From assembly GCA_963921195.1 (NCBI GenBank), contig OY992536.1:4278001-4342000 (forward strand): a DNA stretch of 64,000 bases, given 5' to 3'. Of this stretch, positions 22,630 to 34,217 are shown one piece after another (the stretch's first letter is position 1; the number at the start of each line of letters is the position of its first letter). The DNA is from Pegoplata infirma. Its lineage: Eukaryota; Arthropoda; Insecta; Diptera; Anthomyiidae. Position numbers and translations under genes: made by a program. The notes under the pieces were generated by a model, which worked only from the letters and a program-made list of their open reading frames with translations, made no database searches and was not told where the DNA came from.

Positions 22630-24199
22630 CACTCAAAAAAATACGTTAGTAGATTTACTAATTTTTTTTTGCTAACGCTAGTTAGCTAACTTTTAGCAAA
22701 TTTTTAGTTAAGATTAGCATGTTAGCAAAAAATTCTTGTAAACTTCATTTAGCACATTAGCAATTTTAAACAAACTTTGAACTACTTTCTTTTGCTAAGA
22801 TTTGAAATTGAGTTGACAACATTTTTACAAAATTGTTTGCTAATATTAGCAAAATAAATGGTAAATTTTTTTTTATTTTCAGAAAACTTAAAATGGCGCT
22901 ATCTCGGAAACTAAGCCAGATAGAGCAAAATGGAGGCCATTTTTGGATCTCGAGCTCGAGTATCGCCGGCCCTCTTCACATGTGTGGACCCTAACGGGCC
23001 CTAACTTTGGATCCAAAAAAGTTAGCATTCCCGAAAATTTTAAAATGCTCATATCTCGGTAAATATTGCCGACACAACAAAAAGTCCAAAACCATTTTTG
23101 TAGCTCTCAGCACGTAGAACAAGACCGCAAAATAGCCAAAAGCTCTCCGAGTAATATTTTTGAAGTTATCGAGTTTTTTAATTCTCAAGACCCCAGTGGT
23201 CCCCTATAATCACGTATCTCAAAAACTAAGCAAGGTAGAGCGAAACGGACACAAATTTTGGATCAAAAACTATGACGATTTTTAAGTAACCCAACTAGGT
23301 CTAGGCCCATCGGGGTCTGGACCTATCGGGTCCGAACCCAATGGGGTCCTCAGATGTGTATGAATTAAGTTAAAAAAATAGTTAACTAATTATTGGCAAA
23401 ACATTTTTGCTAACTTTAGCAAAAAAATTGTGGGTTCAAAATCAGCAAATTTTCTTGTAGGTTTACAAGCTTTTTTTGCTCACTCAAAAAAAAAACCTTG
23501 TAAAGTTACCAAAAAATCTCGTGATTTTACGAGGCTATTCTCGTAAAATATGACGTAGGTAAAATTCTCGTAAAATTACGAGGATTTCCTCGTAATTTTG
23601 AATGCGCCATAAATTGGTAAAATAACCAATTTTATTGGTAAAAATATTGTTATAAATCCGGAAAAATAAAAAAAAAAATAAAATGTTAAACTTACAAGAA
23701 AAAATGGTAAATATATTTAAAAAAATGGTAACCAAAATGGTAAATTTACAATTTTTTTTATTGTTAAACAACATAAATCCTCGTAATAAAATAATTTTTG
23801 TAAAATAACTGTTTTTTGTAAATTAACTAGAATCCTCGTAATCAATTTTTCAAAAATTTTTCAACTTTTTTAAAAATATTTTTCAATAAAAAAAAAAAAT
23901 TACAAAAAAAAAACAGTTTTTTTGTAATTCAACTAGAATCCTCGTAATAAAAACTTTGTTGTAAAATTACAGTTTTTTTTTTGTAAAATAACCTTTCAAA
24001 ATTGTAGAATACAATTACAAAAATAAACTTGTAAAATTACCAATAAAACTGTAGTTCTCGTTTGAGCAAAGTACAAGATTTTTTGTGAAAAAACAAGGAA
24101 AATTGTTAAATATTGGTAGAACGGGATTACAAGGCATTTTACCAGGCGTTTTACCAGTTTATTTTTTTGAGTGTAACATTACAGTTTTTTTTTTGAGTG
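22630..24199. mobile_element. TA-flanked element with CACTCAAAAAAA ends, containing a second copy
   Basis: The left end CACTCAAAAAAATACG is preceded by TA (22628-22629). The right end TTTTTTTTGAGTG is followed by TA (24200-24201). An inner pair of the same ends lies at 23481 and 24173, so one member seems nested in another. The left half holds TTAGCAAA / GCTAAC repeats, the inner part CTCGTAAAAT repeats. A GC-richer stretch (22900-23350) with GGGCCC and GGGGTC motifs is embedded. Confidence 0.65.
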
Positions 24200-24201
24200 T
24201 A

Positions 24202-24637
24202 GCACTTTATATTATTGTGATCTTCTGACAGCACAATGCTTTAACTACGCTATGCAAATTGTATTTTTCTGCCCGGGTAATTCCAACAAATTTGAATTAT
24301 GAAAAAGTAAAAATGCTCTACAATTTTTCAGAATTTATTTTAGTTGCCCTCGATTCTGCATTTTGGCATTTTTGGTCTTTCTAACAGGGTTTATGTTTGA
24401 ATTAATAATTAACAAATGTATAATATTTTACTATTTACTATTTTACTTTGCCTGACCGATTTCTTTTTTGATCCACTGTATGTATAATGAAGGACTACCT
24501 TAAGAAAAATAATGTCATCTCAACTTCCATCATATAATAAAAATAAATTCAACATTGTGCAGCAAACCATGATACAATGTACGACTTAGACTTGACTGAC
24601 TAAGAAGTTATTTAACGTACGAGTATGTATTGTATAT
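24202..24637. other. AT-rich DNA, nothing recognised
   Basis: No gene or clear repeat was found between the CACTCAAAA element and the start of the TAGACYGRCATTTTT element. Confidence 0.4.
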
Positions 24638-24804
24638 TAGACCGACATTTTTTGCATGCCAATAAAGTTTTTCTTCCGATTTTGAAAGTCTTCTAGGCCT
24701 AAAACTTATGTGGAACAAATCGGAATAAATTAACCCGTGGCGCCCGATGATCATAGTCTTAGATTTTTGAAAATAAAAAAAAAATAAAAAAACAAAAAAA
24801 TTTT

Positions 24805-25428
24805 AAACAAGTAAAAAAGTTAAATTCGGCCTTGCCGAATGTAGTGATACCCTCCACTATTTCAGAAAGATTATTGCAAAAAACTTTATTTAAAAGAAAA
24901 TTACTTTTGAAAAAAAAATTTTTTTTTGAAAAAAAAAATTTCCGCGAAAAAAAGTTTTTGTAAAAAAATCCTCGATTTTTTTCTTTTTTTTGTCAAAAAA
25001 AATGTTCGTACTGGTTTAAATACCATTTGGTGTTCAATTATGTTCACATATGTCAACCAGAAGCCGAATTAAAGCATTTTGTATTTTTAGGTTATGTTGA
25101 ATGTTCTGAAATTTTTGAGGTGTGCTTACATTTTCGTTCATAACTTTTGAACCGCTGAACCGATATCGCTCAAATGCAATGCAAAACTTCTCGGGAGAAC
25201 TTCCAATGAAAATGTTAAGTTTCAGTCATCTCTGTGCAATATTTTGTCCGCGACAGCATTTTCCACAGACAGACAGACAGACAGACGGACATCGCTAGAA
25301 TGTCTTAAAATCGATCGGGCATCATGAATATATATACTTTATGGGGTCCCAGATCGATATTTCGATGAGTTACAAACGGAATGACAAACTTATATATACC
25401 CTCTATCACTAAGTGGAGGGTATAAAAA
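24805..25428 (+). repeat. TACCCTCCAC dispersed repeat, full-length copy
   Basis: It starts AAACAAGTAAAAAAGTTAAA, followed by the hairpin ATTCGGCCTTGCCGAAT and GATACCCTCCAC, and ends GTGGAGGGTATAAAAA. Between lie CAGACAGACAGACGGACATC, CGCTAGAATGTCTTA and CAGATCGATATTTCGATGAG. It interrupts the element at 24638-29356, so it inserted after it. Confidence 0.85.
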
Positions 25429-25819
25429 TATGTCTTGCGACACATCATATTTGTTTATTTTAATGCGCTGAACTGGAATATTTAAATGTGAAAAATTGCG
25501 GTTTTTGCTTCATTCAAGAAATGATCGGTCAAACGGTTTTCGAGATATCTGCATTTGAAATTTATCAAACAAATTTCCAATAATGGCGACATTTTCGAAT
25601 AGAAAAAGTATCAGATTCTGAAACATTTCTCGTATAGAAAAAGTCTCAGATTCTAAAACATTTCTCATATAGGAAAACGTTTCCAATTCTAAGATTTCTG
25701 AGAAAATTTTTAAAATGTTGAAGTTGCTAGAAAATATCTCAGATTCAAAACATTTTTCGTATAGCAAAAGTACTTATCATAGACTGAGATATTTTTTGTA
25801 TAGAAAAAGTCTGACAAGG

Positions 25820-26015
25820 GGCCCCTGTAGGCTAGTTGGTAGCGTGCTAGCCTTTTGAAACTGGGGGTCGTGGGTTCGATTCCCACCAGAGACCTTGGTT
25901 TTTTCGCTACAACGAGACGACGGTCATTGCTACTAGTTCTCGTTTAGGTTGAAGTTATTAAAAATGTATTGTTATTAAATGTAAAAAAAAAATACTTGAT
26001 CATAGGATCTTGAAA
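25820..26015 (+). mobile_element. tRNA-derived SINE with 16-bp target-site duplication
   Basis: The head resembles a tRNA: an A-box-like TAGGCTAGTTGG at about 25828 and a perfect B box GGTTCGATTCC within GTGGGTTCGATTCCCAC. The GGGGGTCGTGGGTTCGA part and a CTTTTGA anticodon-like loop suggest tRNA-Lys ancestry, but the acceptor stem pairs at only five of seven positions, so it is not a working tRNA. A non-tRNA body and an A-rich tail follow. The direct repeat AAAAAGTCTGACAAGG is at 25804-25819 and 26016-26031. Confidence 0.85.
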
Positions 26016-26267
26016 AAAAAGTCTGACAAGGAAGGTCTTTTAGAGGGCACCCGCCGATTGTCCTAAAACTTGCATTTTTAAAACATGTTTTTTAGCTGCC
26101 CAATCTAGAATTTAAAAAATGGTTGCCACCATATGAAAAAATTAGGCCTTTCGGGAAAATCTGAATAAAATCCGAACTAGCAGGAATTTCGCCAAACGAA
26201 AAAATGCAGGTCAGCTTAAATTTAATAGAAATTATTATATATGGTTTTGGCGGTCATACGTATATAC

Positions 26268-28036
26268 TAGAGATGGGATCGTGAGTGACTTTTCAATCAC
26301 AATCACGCACGCTCACGAAAAAAAAATTGTAATCACGCACGAACATTTTTCTTCTGCTCACGCTCACGCACGCTCACGTGAGTAGAAAAAAATGTAATCA
26401 CGCTCACGATGTAATCACGATCACGAAATACTCACGAATTAAAATATGTAAAAAATATGTATGTCATATTTTTTATGCATTACCCAGTTGGGAAAGTCCT
26501 TGAGCCATCCGTGGTGACGGCTCGCTGACACCCCTGACATCCCCATGACATCTCTATATACCGTGTTGAGGACAGTTTCATAAAAAAATTCAAAATTTCC
26601 TTAATCATATTCAGCAGTTGTCAGGGGGTGCTGACATTCCCATGATATTTCCCCTAAGTCGTCTTTGTGGAAATGTCTGATATTGGTCATATGAAAATGC
26701 CAAAAATCTTCGGATTTCCATTAGTTTTTACTTCCGTCCAATTTCCTTTATAAATTATCTTTATCATATTTGGAAATAACTTTTCGACTTTCCGATGTTT
26801 CTGATGTTTTTCTCAGAAATTAAAAAGTTCCCAGATTCAGGGTCGTCTTAAAGTATGGCGCTGGGCACACAATAATGGGCACAAAGAATTTGGGGCCCCG
26901 CTGGAAAGTAAAAAGTCGCACAACAAAAGAAAACACATTCTTGTGGTACAAATTAAATTCATGTTATTACCTGTTTTAAGAAAAAGAAACTAAAAAAAAT
27001 ATATTTTGGGTAGGGATATTTCAGCTTGAGTAAATTTTTCTTTACTTATTAAAACCATGATATTCGTGAAAAGAATTTGGTTGTAATAATGTCTCAGAAT
27101 CTGAAACCTGTACGAAAAATGTCTCAGAATCTGAGAAAATTTTATACGAAAAACGTCTCGGAATCTGAGAGTTTTCAATACGAAAAATGTCTCAGAATCT
27201 GATACTTTTCATACGAAAAGTGTCTCATAATCTGAGGCTTTCTATTTTGAAAAAACTTCTCTGAACTTTAGACTTTTAAAATCTCAGAATCTGAAACTTT
27301 TTATGTACGAAAAATATTTCACGTTCTGAAACTTTTTATGTAGCAAATATTTCAATGAATTTGAGACTTTTGAAATATTACAAATTTCTCCTATAGAAAA
27401 AGTCTCAGTGTATACGAAAAATCTATTTGATTCTGAGACTTTTTCTGTAAGAAAATAAGAATTTTTTTTTTAAAGAAATTAATCGTATAATCGAATTTAT
27501 TGGAATTTTAGGCCCCTTAGGTCGAGGGCCTTGTGAACGTGTCTATTGTGCCCTAATGGTTAAAACGGTACTGCCCAGATGTAAAAGTTCAGTTTCATAT
27601 ACTGCTATTGTGAAGACATTTCCTTATAGTCTTAGATAATTTTTTCACACTCTTAAAACAAACATTCATTGATGACAATGTTAGGACATGTCCTCAAGAA
27701 CTACCTTTTATATGTCCGAATCTGAAGGCATATCCTCATGGAAGCACTGTGCAAATTCCCCAATGACACATTTAAAAATTTATTAAATTTATATTTTTTT
27801 AAAGACCATAAAAAAATTAAGAAAACGTTACCGAACAAAAAAAAATCTGGGAAACAATTAAAATCACGAAAAATTCACGCAAGAATTTTACTCACGCACG
27901 ATCACGCACGAACTTTTTTGTGTTACTCACGCTCACGTGCGCTCACGTGAGTAGAAAAAAAAAATACTCACGAATCACGTGATTCATGCGTGATTCACGT
28001 GATTCACGTTAATCACGTGATTGGTGCCCATCTCTA
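26268..28036. mobile_element. hAT-like element with TCACGCACG subterminal repeats, TSD GTATATAC
   Basis: The ends are TAGAGATGGGATCGTGAGTG on the left and TAGAGATGGGCACCAATCAC (inverted right end). The 8-bp duplication GTATATAC lies at 26260-26267 and 28037-28044. The first and last 150-200 bases are filled with CTCACG / CACGCACGATCACG motifs. The interior (about 26835-27550) holds GTCTCAGAATCTGA tracts like those outside the element, suggesting a further nested insertion. Confidence 0.9.
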
Positions 28037-28044
28037 GTATATAC

Positions 28045-28800
28045 CTATCCATATAAACACCCCCGCGTTTTTACATTTTTGAAGATAAGGACTTAACGAA
28101 GCCGAATTCGGACACGACCTATACACCATTGGATAGGCCTTCAAAAAACCTTTTGATCTGTATAAAATGTTCATATAGTTCCTTTTAAAGAAATAAAGAA
28201 AAATCCTGAAAAACAAAAAATCCCGTTTTTCCTCCTTCCCTTTGACCCTCTAGATGTGTGATTGGGCAGGTAATAAAAAACGGGTAACTCTTATTTTCCT
28301 CCCCTCTTTCCCACATAAAAGTCTCAGGAGAATCGGTGGGTGCCCTACGAAAAACCTTCGTTGTGTGATTCTAAAACATTTTTTGTATAGAAAAAGTCTT
28401 ACGTTCGTATTCAAAATGAAAAACGAGTGCCTAACATCGAGTGTATATCTTTTTTATATCAAGTTTTGTAGAAGATGAAGCTTTTCAATCGATGCAATAT
28501 TCTTTTTTCTTTATTATATTGATAAAATTATTGATTTTAATCAAGAACCTCACTTTCAAGTATTCAAAAATGCGAATAAAAAAAGTTAAACACTATGTTA
28601 GGCACTCGTGTTAATTTTAATACGGCCTTTAGATTTTAGGACAATTTTCGCATAAAAGGGGTCTCAGATTTTGAGAAATTTTTCGTATAGAACAGTTCTT
28701 AGGATCTGACACATTTTTCATTAAAAAAATTTCAGATTCTGAGAAATTTTTCCCCACAGGAAAATTAAAAAAATGTTTTTTTCTTGCCATGCGACTTTTT
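28045..28800. repeat. GTCTCAGATTCTGAG-rich repeat tract
   Basis: Copies of the motif AAAGTCTCAGATTCTGAGA with drift, alternating with TTTTTCGTATAG, occur at 25600-25800, 27080-27450 and 28620-28760. GGGCCCC-containing segments at 26850-26910 and 28795-28850 are inverted relative to each other. No gene is present. Confidence 0.5.
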
Positions 28801-29658
28801 CCATTCCAGCGAGGCCCCAAATTCGTGTGTGCCCAGGGCCCCCCATCGGCCATCGATAACAGTTTTGGTTTTATACAAAGATTTCTGAAATCGGTATAGC
28901 GGTTTTCGAGACATCGGCATTTCTAAATAAGGAAAATACCTTAATTTTTGAAATTTGACATATTTCAAATGTCGATATCTTGAAAACCGTTCGACCGATT
29001 TCAGAATTTTTTTGATATTCGTATTCACCATGCCAAAATTAATAATAATAATAACAATGTATCATAAAATATATTTTTTAATATTTTGATTTTTCACAAA
29101 TTCAAAATTTTGGTATGTGAAAGATTGTTTTAAGCTCTACGAAAAGATCAAGGGAAAGAAATTTAGATTTTTTTTAAACAAATTCTTGAACCGCCATTTT
29201 TTTTAAATTTCAAACTTTAATCGCCGGTTAATTTAATCCGATTGGCTTCAAATATGTACCACATAATTTTTAGGCTTACAATTAGTAGAATAAAAATTTT
29301 ACCGGACATTTAAAATGGTAAAACAACTTTATTGCCATACAAAAAATGCCACTCTAATGTGTGTAAATGCATACATTTATGAAGCTGATGATGCAATTGC
29401 TCTTTTTCTACAAACATACCTAAAGTTTCTTTCAGTTTAGTGTTGCTGCCAATACATATTCATTTCATTTTCATTATCCTGTTCCGGTTTTTCTTATGTA
29501 AACATAACACGTAGAGCAGTAAAAGACAGTGTTTAAGAAATAAAACATGCATGTAACATACAAGTTTTCTTTTGCACGTTTAAAAAAAAAAAAAGTTTTC
29601 CTTGGTAGTTAGTAGTTGCAATCGTTGGATAAGGAGTTGCTGCCACAAGGATGTGGAT

Positions 29659-30021
29659 TAGGGTGCGCGAATAATGACTTTTTCGAATTTCGTCGCTCGC
29701 CGGGAAAATTATGGTTCGTTTTGGTCAAACACTTTATGTTTAAATTTTTAGTCAAATCGGACAAAATTAAACCGTGCCTTGGGAGGTTAAAGTTTTTCGT
29801 ACAAAACAAATAAACGAAATTCAACAAAGGTATTTTTTTGTGACAACACATAAAATTTAAAAAAAATGTTATAAAACGCATTTTTAGGGCTAAACTTTAA
29901 CCCCCTGAAGGCACGAGTTAATTTTGTCCGATTTGGCTAAAAATGTAAACATAGAGTTTTTAAACCAAAACGAACCCGGCGATCCACGAAATTCGAAAAA
30001 GTCATTATTCTTGCCCCCTCA
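29659..30021. mobile_element. hAT-like palindromic MITE, TSD ATGTGGAT
   Basis: The ends TAGGGTGCGCGAATAATGAC and inverted TGAGGGGGCAAGAATAATGA are flanked by ATGTGGAT at 29651-29658 and 30022-30029. The arms pair along nearly the whole 363 bp. The frames on both strands here are not coding. Confidence 0.88.
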
Positions 30022-30029
30022 ATGTGGAT

Positions 30030-30380
30030 GCTTTAAAGTTTGTCTTAATAATGCTAAAAACTAAACAGAAAAATAAAACGCATTTTTACACAGAAAAACA
30101 AAAACAATTAGTAAGTAGTCAATTTCAGGGTTATTTATTATGGGACGACGACAGAACTTATTTAGATTAAATATATATGGACATTAAATATGTAAGTACA
30201 AAGAAATATGCAACATTAGACAGACATTTTTTTGTGTTTTTTTTTACCTACTACTATTTATTTTTAAAATCCAAAACCACATAAGTTTAAGACTTAGGAA
30301 AATTAAAATTTGCCCGGAAGTTTAAAATTGGAAGAAACACTTTATTGCCATAAAAAAATGCCGCTCTAATGTCTTACACT
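30030..30380. other. AT-rich DNA with a right-end fragment of the TAGACTGGCATTTTT family
   Basis: Bases 30255-30372 match the right end of the family seen at 60900-62192 (..TTTAAAATTGGA..GCCATAAAAAAATGCC). No gene was seen. Confidence 0.5.
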
Positions 30381-30822
30381 CACACAAAAAAATTAAAACC
30401 AATTTCAATCAACAAAAATGCAAATTCAATTAATTTTTCGATTGAAATTGCAATAAAAAAATTGTTATACCAATCATCAAATTTAATATTTTTTCAATCA
30501 AACATTTTTTTGATTTTGATCACAAATTTCATAAATTTTTTATTTATAGTCAATCAAAACAATGATTAATAAAACGAATAAATTGTAAGCTTATGACAAA
30601 ATTATGAAAAAATTCATCTTTTTTGCTTTCCAACAAAAAGTAAAACCCGATTATTTTGTGTATTTTCGAATTAATAAATTCAAAAAAATTAAAGCGAAAA
30701 AATCTGGTATGTTGAAAATTTGTATTCGACAGTCAAAGAAAATAACAAAAATTTTTGGCTCATTTAAATTTTGTTGATCAATAGTTTTAATTAAAAATGT
30801 TAAGCCAATAATTTTTTGTGTG
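30381..30822. mobile_element. MITE with CACACAAAAAAATTA ends
   Basis: The left end CACACAAAAAAATTAAAACC and the inverted right end CACACAAAAAATTATTGGCT match. The interior holds TTTCAATCAA / TTGATTGAA-type motifs. No target-site duplication was fixed. Confidence 0.6.
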
Positions 30823-31065
30823 CTTGCTTCAACGCTGATGAATTTTTTTGTCTTTCTAACATAAAAAAAATATTTCAATGTCAGAGGAAGTTCTCAATCT
30901 TAAAATTGGGCTTAGGGGATAAGAAAATGGTTCCTTTTTGTTCAACCGTCATAATACTTCAGTGTCAGTGTAGTATGAAAATGGTTAAAAAAATGCTAAG
31001 AGCTAAACAACTAAACGGAAAAGGAGCCAAATCTCGTGCAGCACACAAGTATGAAGTATGAGTAA

Positions 31066-32642
31066 TAGGGCGGGTCGATTTGTATGGATCGAAAAAAACT
31101 GAAAAATCGTATAGCAAAAACAAAATCTACAAGAAATTCTAAGAAACTTTTCCAAAGAAACCATTGGTCTAAAATCAAATCCTATACCGCGCCTAATGAC
31201 ATGAAAATCCGTCCGTCCGTCTGTCTTTCTGTCTGTGTGAAACACGCTAACTTTCAAATGTTAGCGGAAGAATTAATAACATATATGGCAAGCTGCTGAA
31301 GCGTGGCGTATATATTTGTTATACTTCCGGTCAAATTAATACTAAATTTCAGCGAAATCTGTCCAGTGGTTCATAAGTTATTAGCAAAATGGGGAATTTC
31401 AGATGGGTTTTGACCCGAACTCCCGTGTTGAAAAAAAAAACGCTAAAACGATTTGAAAAGGAATGGTAAGCCAAAAAAAAATATATTTTGGAAACTATTT
31501 TTGTCACTCAAAAAAACTAAAAAAAAATAGTACACTCAAAAAAAAAATACACTCAAAAAAATTTACACTCGATTTTTTTTTTTTTTACAAAAATTAAAAA
31601 AAAAAAAATTACCCAAAATAAACCAAATACTGATGTAAAAAAAAATCTTCAGTTATTAAAAATTTTTATCGAACAACAGCTTTTTCCTTCTCCGATATGA
31701 AACTCTCCAATTTCATCCCACAAAAGTATCAATGTGTTTTTTTTTTTGACGAAATATCATTATGAGCCTCAATTACATACTTTTATTTACTAAGAAAAAT
31801 CCGATGCACCCGCTTCCCTTTGTAATTAACATACAAAGGCTTTGAAAGGAATCGAACCCACAACCCCTGCACTTACTTTACATGTTAATATACTGCAGCC
31901 CAATATAAAATAATTAACACAGGTTGACAAAATTTTAACTTTTTCAATTTGCCTGTGTAATGGAGTAAAATTTTCATGGATTAACGATAAAAGCAGCGAT
32001 TTATTGTTAACATTTCTTATTATAATTTTTCTTCTGTGGCGTTTTCATTACAAATCAATCTTATTATTTATTTCTCCATTTCAGGGATTATGTCTAATAT
32101 ACTTGCCGGTTATAATTCGAAAAATTGTTCGAATTATATCCAGCGACAATTAGTAAAACATTGCCGCTGGATATGTTCTTGCAGCATATCAGTATATAAA
32201 ACTATGTTTTCTTTACATCTGAGGTGTAGGGTATGTTCAGCAACTTTGTAGAAAATATTATGGCAAATATTTTTGTGGAACATATTAACCCTCTAACTCC
32301 CTCTCATAACGGTATTTTTTGGCTCTATTCTAACAAATCGCAAAAAACACCCCTAAAGAGGGGGAGGGTGGGGATGAAATGTTCTACAAAAATGTTGCCA
32401 ATAAAACTTTACTACATATGTCAAAGCACACCAAAGCCCAAAAATTAACACAAACACCAAAAAAGAGTCAAGTTCTATGTTTTGCTTATGAAAAAAAGGA
32501 CGGACGGACAAATCTTCATGTAGTTAGGCGCGGTATAGGGTTTGATTTTAGAAACATGGTTTCTTTGGGAAATGTTCTTAGAATTTCCTGTAGATTATGT
32601 TTTTGCTATACGATTTTTGACAAAAAAAATCGACCCGCCCTA
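31066..32642. mobile_element. hAT-like palindromic element, TSD ATGAGTAA
   Basis: The ends TAGGGCGGGTCGATTTGTAT and inverted TAGGGCGGGTCGATTTTTTT are flanked by ATGAGTAA at 31058-31065 and 32643-32650. Long arms follow, including a GTCCGTCCGTC block on the left mirrored by GGACGGACGGAC near 32500. A tRNA-like SINE remnant (about 31740-31892, minus strand) sits inside. Confidence 0.9.
31740..31892 (-). mobile_element. Probable tRNA-derived SINE remnant
   Basis: On the minus strand a B-box string GTGGGTTCGATTCC lies near 31850-31865, preceded by a tRNA-like GCTGCAGTATATTAAC region. It is followed by a non-tRNA body and an A-run (complement of the T-run at 31737-31746). The A box is poor and no duplication was found. 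Confidence 0.5.
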
Positions 32643-32711
32643 ATGAGTAATATTATCATTTAACATTGCGTATACGTAATTTTAAGAAAACACTACACAG
32701 TACAACACTAA

Positions 32712-33025
32712 AAAACAAGTAGAAAAGTTAAATTCGACTTGGCCGAATCTATGAATACCATCCACAATGCCCTTTTTAAAGGATAGTTAATTTTTAATGT
32801 GAAAAAGAACAATTTTGATTAGAAATATTTTATTTTTACATTTTTGTAAAATTTTTTTTTTTTACATTTTTATAAAAAAAAAGAAAAATTACTAATTTGT
32901 TTTTGGAGTGTATTTTTTTTAGTGTAAAAATATTTCCGAGTGACAAAAATACTTTGTAAAGTAATTTTGTGGCTTATCAAAGTTTTAAAGCTTAGTTCTT
33001 GTAGTGTGAACGTAGTTTAAGATAA
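32712..33025 (+). repeat. Truncated copy of the CAAGTAGAAAAGTTAAATTCG dispersed repeat
   Basis: It starts AAACAAGTAGAAAAGTTAAA, then the hairpin ATTCGACTTGGCCGAAT and ATACCATCCACAATGCCC. It is the variant family also found at 42135-42918 and 44802-46745. The 3' half is missing. Confidence 0.7.
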
Positions 33026-33164
33026 TAATTAAAGATAATTTCCCAAATTATTTGTCCCCAAACTCAATTGAATTTAAGCATTTTTCAAATAAAGACTCGG
33101 AGTAACAAAGATTTGAAGTCATTTTTGCATAATTATTATTTTAAACTTAATATTGTATTTAAAT

Positions 33165-33677
33165 CATGGTTGGTTACCGTTACCCTTATTATACCGTTAC
33201 CGATTCAAAACCCTTTCAAATCGAATACCGTTACCGTTACCGATACCGCTAAAAATATTTTAAAAAAACCGTTACCCTTACCGTTACCGTTATAATTATT
33301 AGAAGTTACCGGTATTGTACCGGTATTCAAAATTTTACCTGTTTTAAGGGATTTTAACGAACAAAAAAATAAAATCAAATTGCTAACATAATTTTAAATT
33401 TATAATTAACAAATTATCATAAAATAAATGACAAAAATAATAATCATATCAAATCTATACTGGTGTTTGGACTATAAAATATTTTTAGCTTTCAGTTCTA
33501 TCTTTTTTCAAATTTTTAACTAAATTAATAATACCGGTACGTACCGGTTTGGTTGGTTCGGTACCGGTACATACCGTTACCGAAACGATTTGAAAACACT
33601 TACCGTTACCTTTACCGAAATAAATAAAAATTAGATACCGTTACCCTTACCGTTATTCGTTTCGGTAACCAACCTTG
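33165..33677. mobile_element. hAT-like element with CCGTTACC repeats, TSD ATTTAAAT
   Basis: The ends CATGGTTGGTTACCG and inverted CAAGGTTGGTTACCG are flanked by ATTTAAAT at 33157-33164 and 33678-33685. Clusters of GTTACCGTTACC and GTACCGGTAC lie next to both ends. The 513-bp element has no transposase. Confidence 0.9.
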
Positions 33678-33685
33678 ATTTAAAT

Positions 33686-34217
33686 TACAAGCATTAATAT
33701 TTTATTAAATAAAACTACTTAATTGTCCTTGTTTTTGTTGTAGTAATTTGTAATAATACATACTTCAAAACCATACAACAATTGAGTAAGTGTATGGGGT
33801 ATTCCAGGTCAAATCGCACACTTTCGGACAAGACCCTCTTGGATTTCGGTAATTTTTTGATATTTTTTAGTATGCATTAGAACCAACTAAGTAGAACACC
33901 AATTTTTAGCCCTTTATTCAAACTTAGTTTTGAGAAATCAATTGTTCAAAATTGCAATTTATTCAAAATAATTTAAATGTTCGATTAGTTTTGACCAGTA
34001 AAAAATATATAAATTTGAACTTGAAGAACAAAAAAAAAAGAAAAAAATATTACAGCAGATAATTTCAATAAATTTTAAAAATGGGGCTATATTTCCTTAT
34101 CAATTGGTCTGTCAAACTTGGCTGATTTTCAACATATTTTAGTTTTTAAAAATAATTTCAGAGACATTTTGGGGTGTAGTTCCCCAAATTGTGCGATTTG
34201 TCATGAAGTTTCCCATC
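33686..34217. other. AT-rich DNA, nothing firm
   Basis: The segment 33795-34215 (GGGTATTCCAGGTCAAATCGCAC..GTGCGATTTGTCATG) has weakly inverted ends and may be another element. No gene. Confidence 0.35.

Larger units (their letters stand above)
24638..29356. mobile_element. TAGACTGGCATTTTT-family element, heavily interrupted
   Basis: The left end TAGACCGACATTTTTTGCAT and the inverted right end TAGAGTGGCATTTTTTGTAT match the cleaner copy at 60900-62192, including the internal TAACCCGTGGCGCCC and CGAGATATC blocks. It is split by a dispersed repeat (24805-25428), a SINE (25820-26015), GTCTCAGATTCTGAG tracts and a hAT-like element (26268-28036). Confidence 0.65.

Noticed and set aside
25820..25895. 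A functional tRNA-Lys gene
   Set aside because: The acceptor and anticodon stems have mismatches, and the flanking duplication with a body and tail shows a SINE.
29609..29881. 90-codon minus-strand and 65-codon plus-strand frames
   Set aside because: They lie in the arms of a 363-bp hAT-like MITE with delimited ends.
31003..31299. Frames of 71-84 codons near the GTCCGTCC block
   Set aside because: They fall at the end of the palindromic hAT-like element and mirror frames at 32379-32663 in the other arm.
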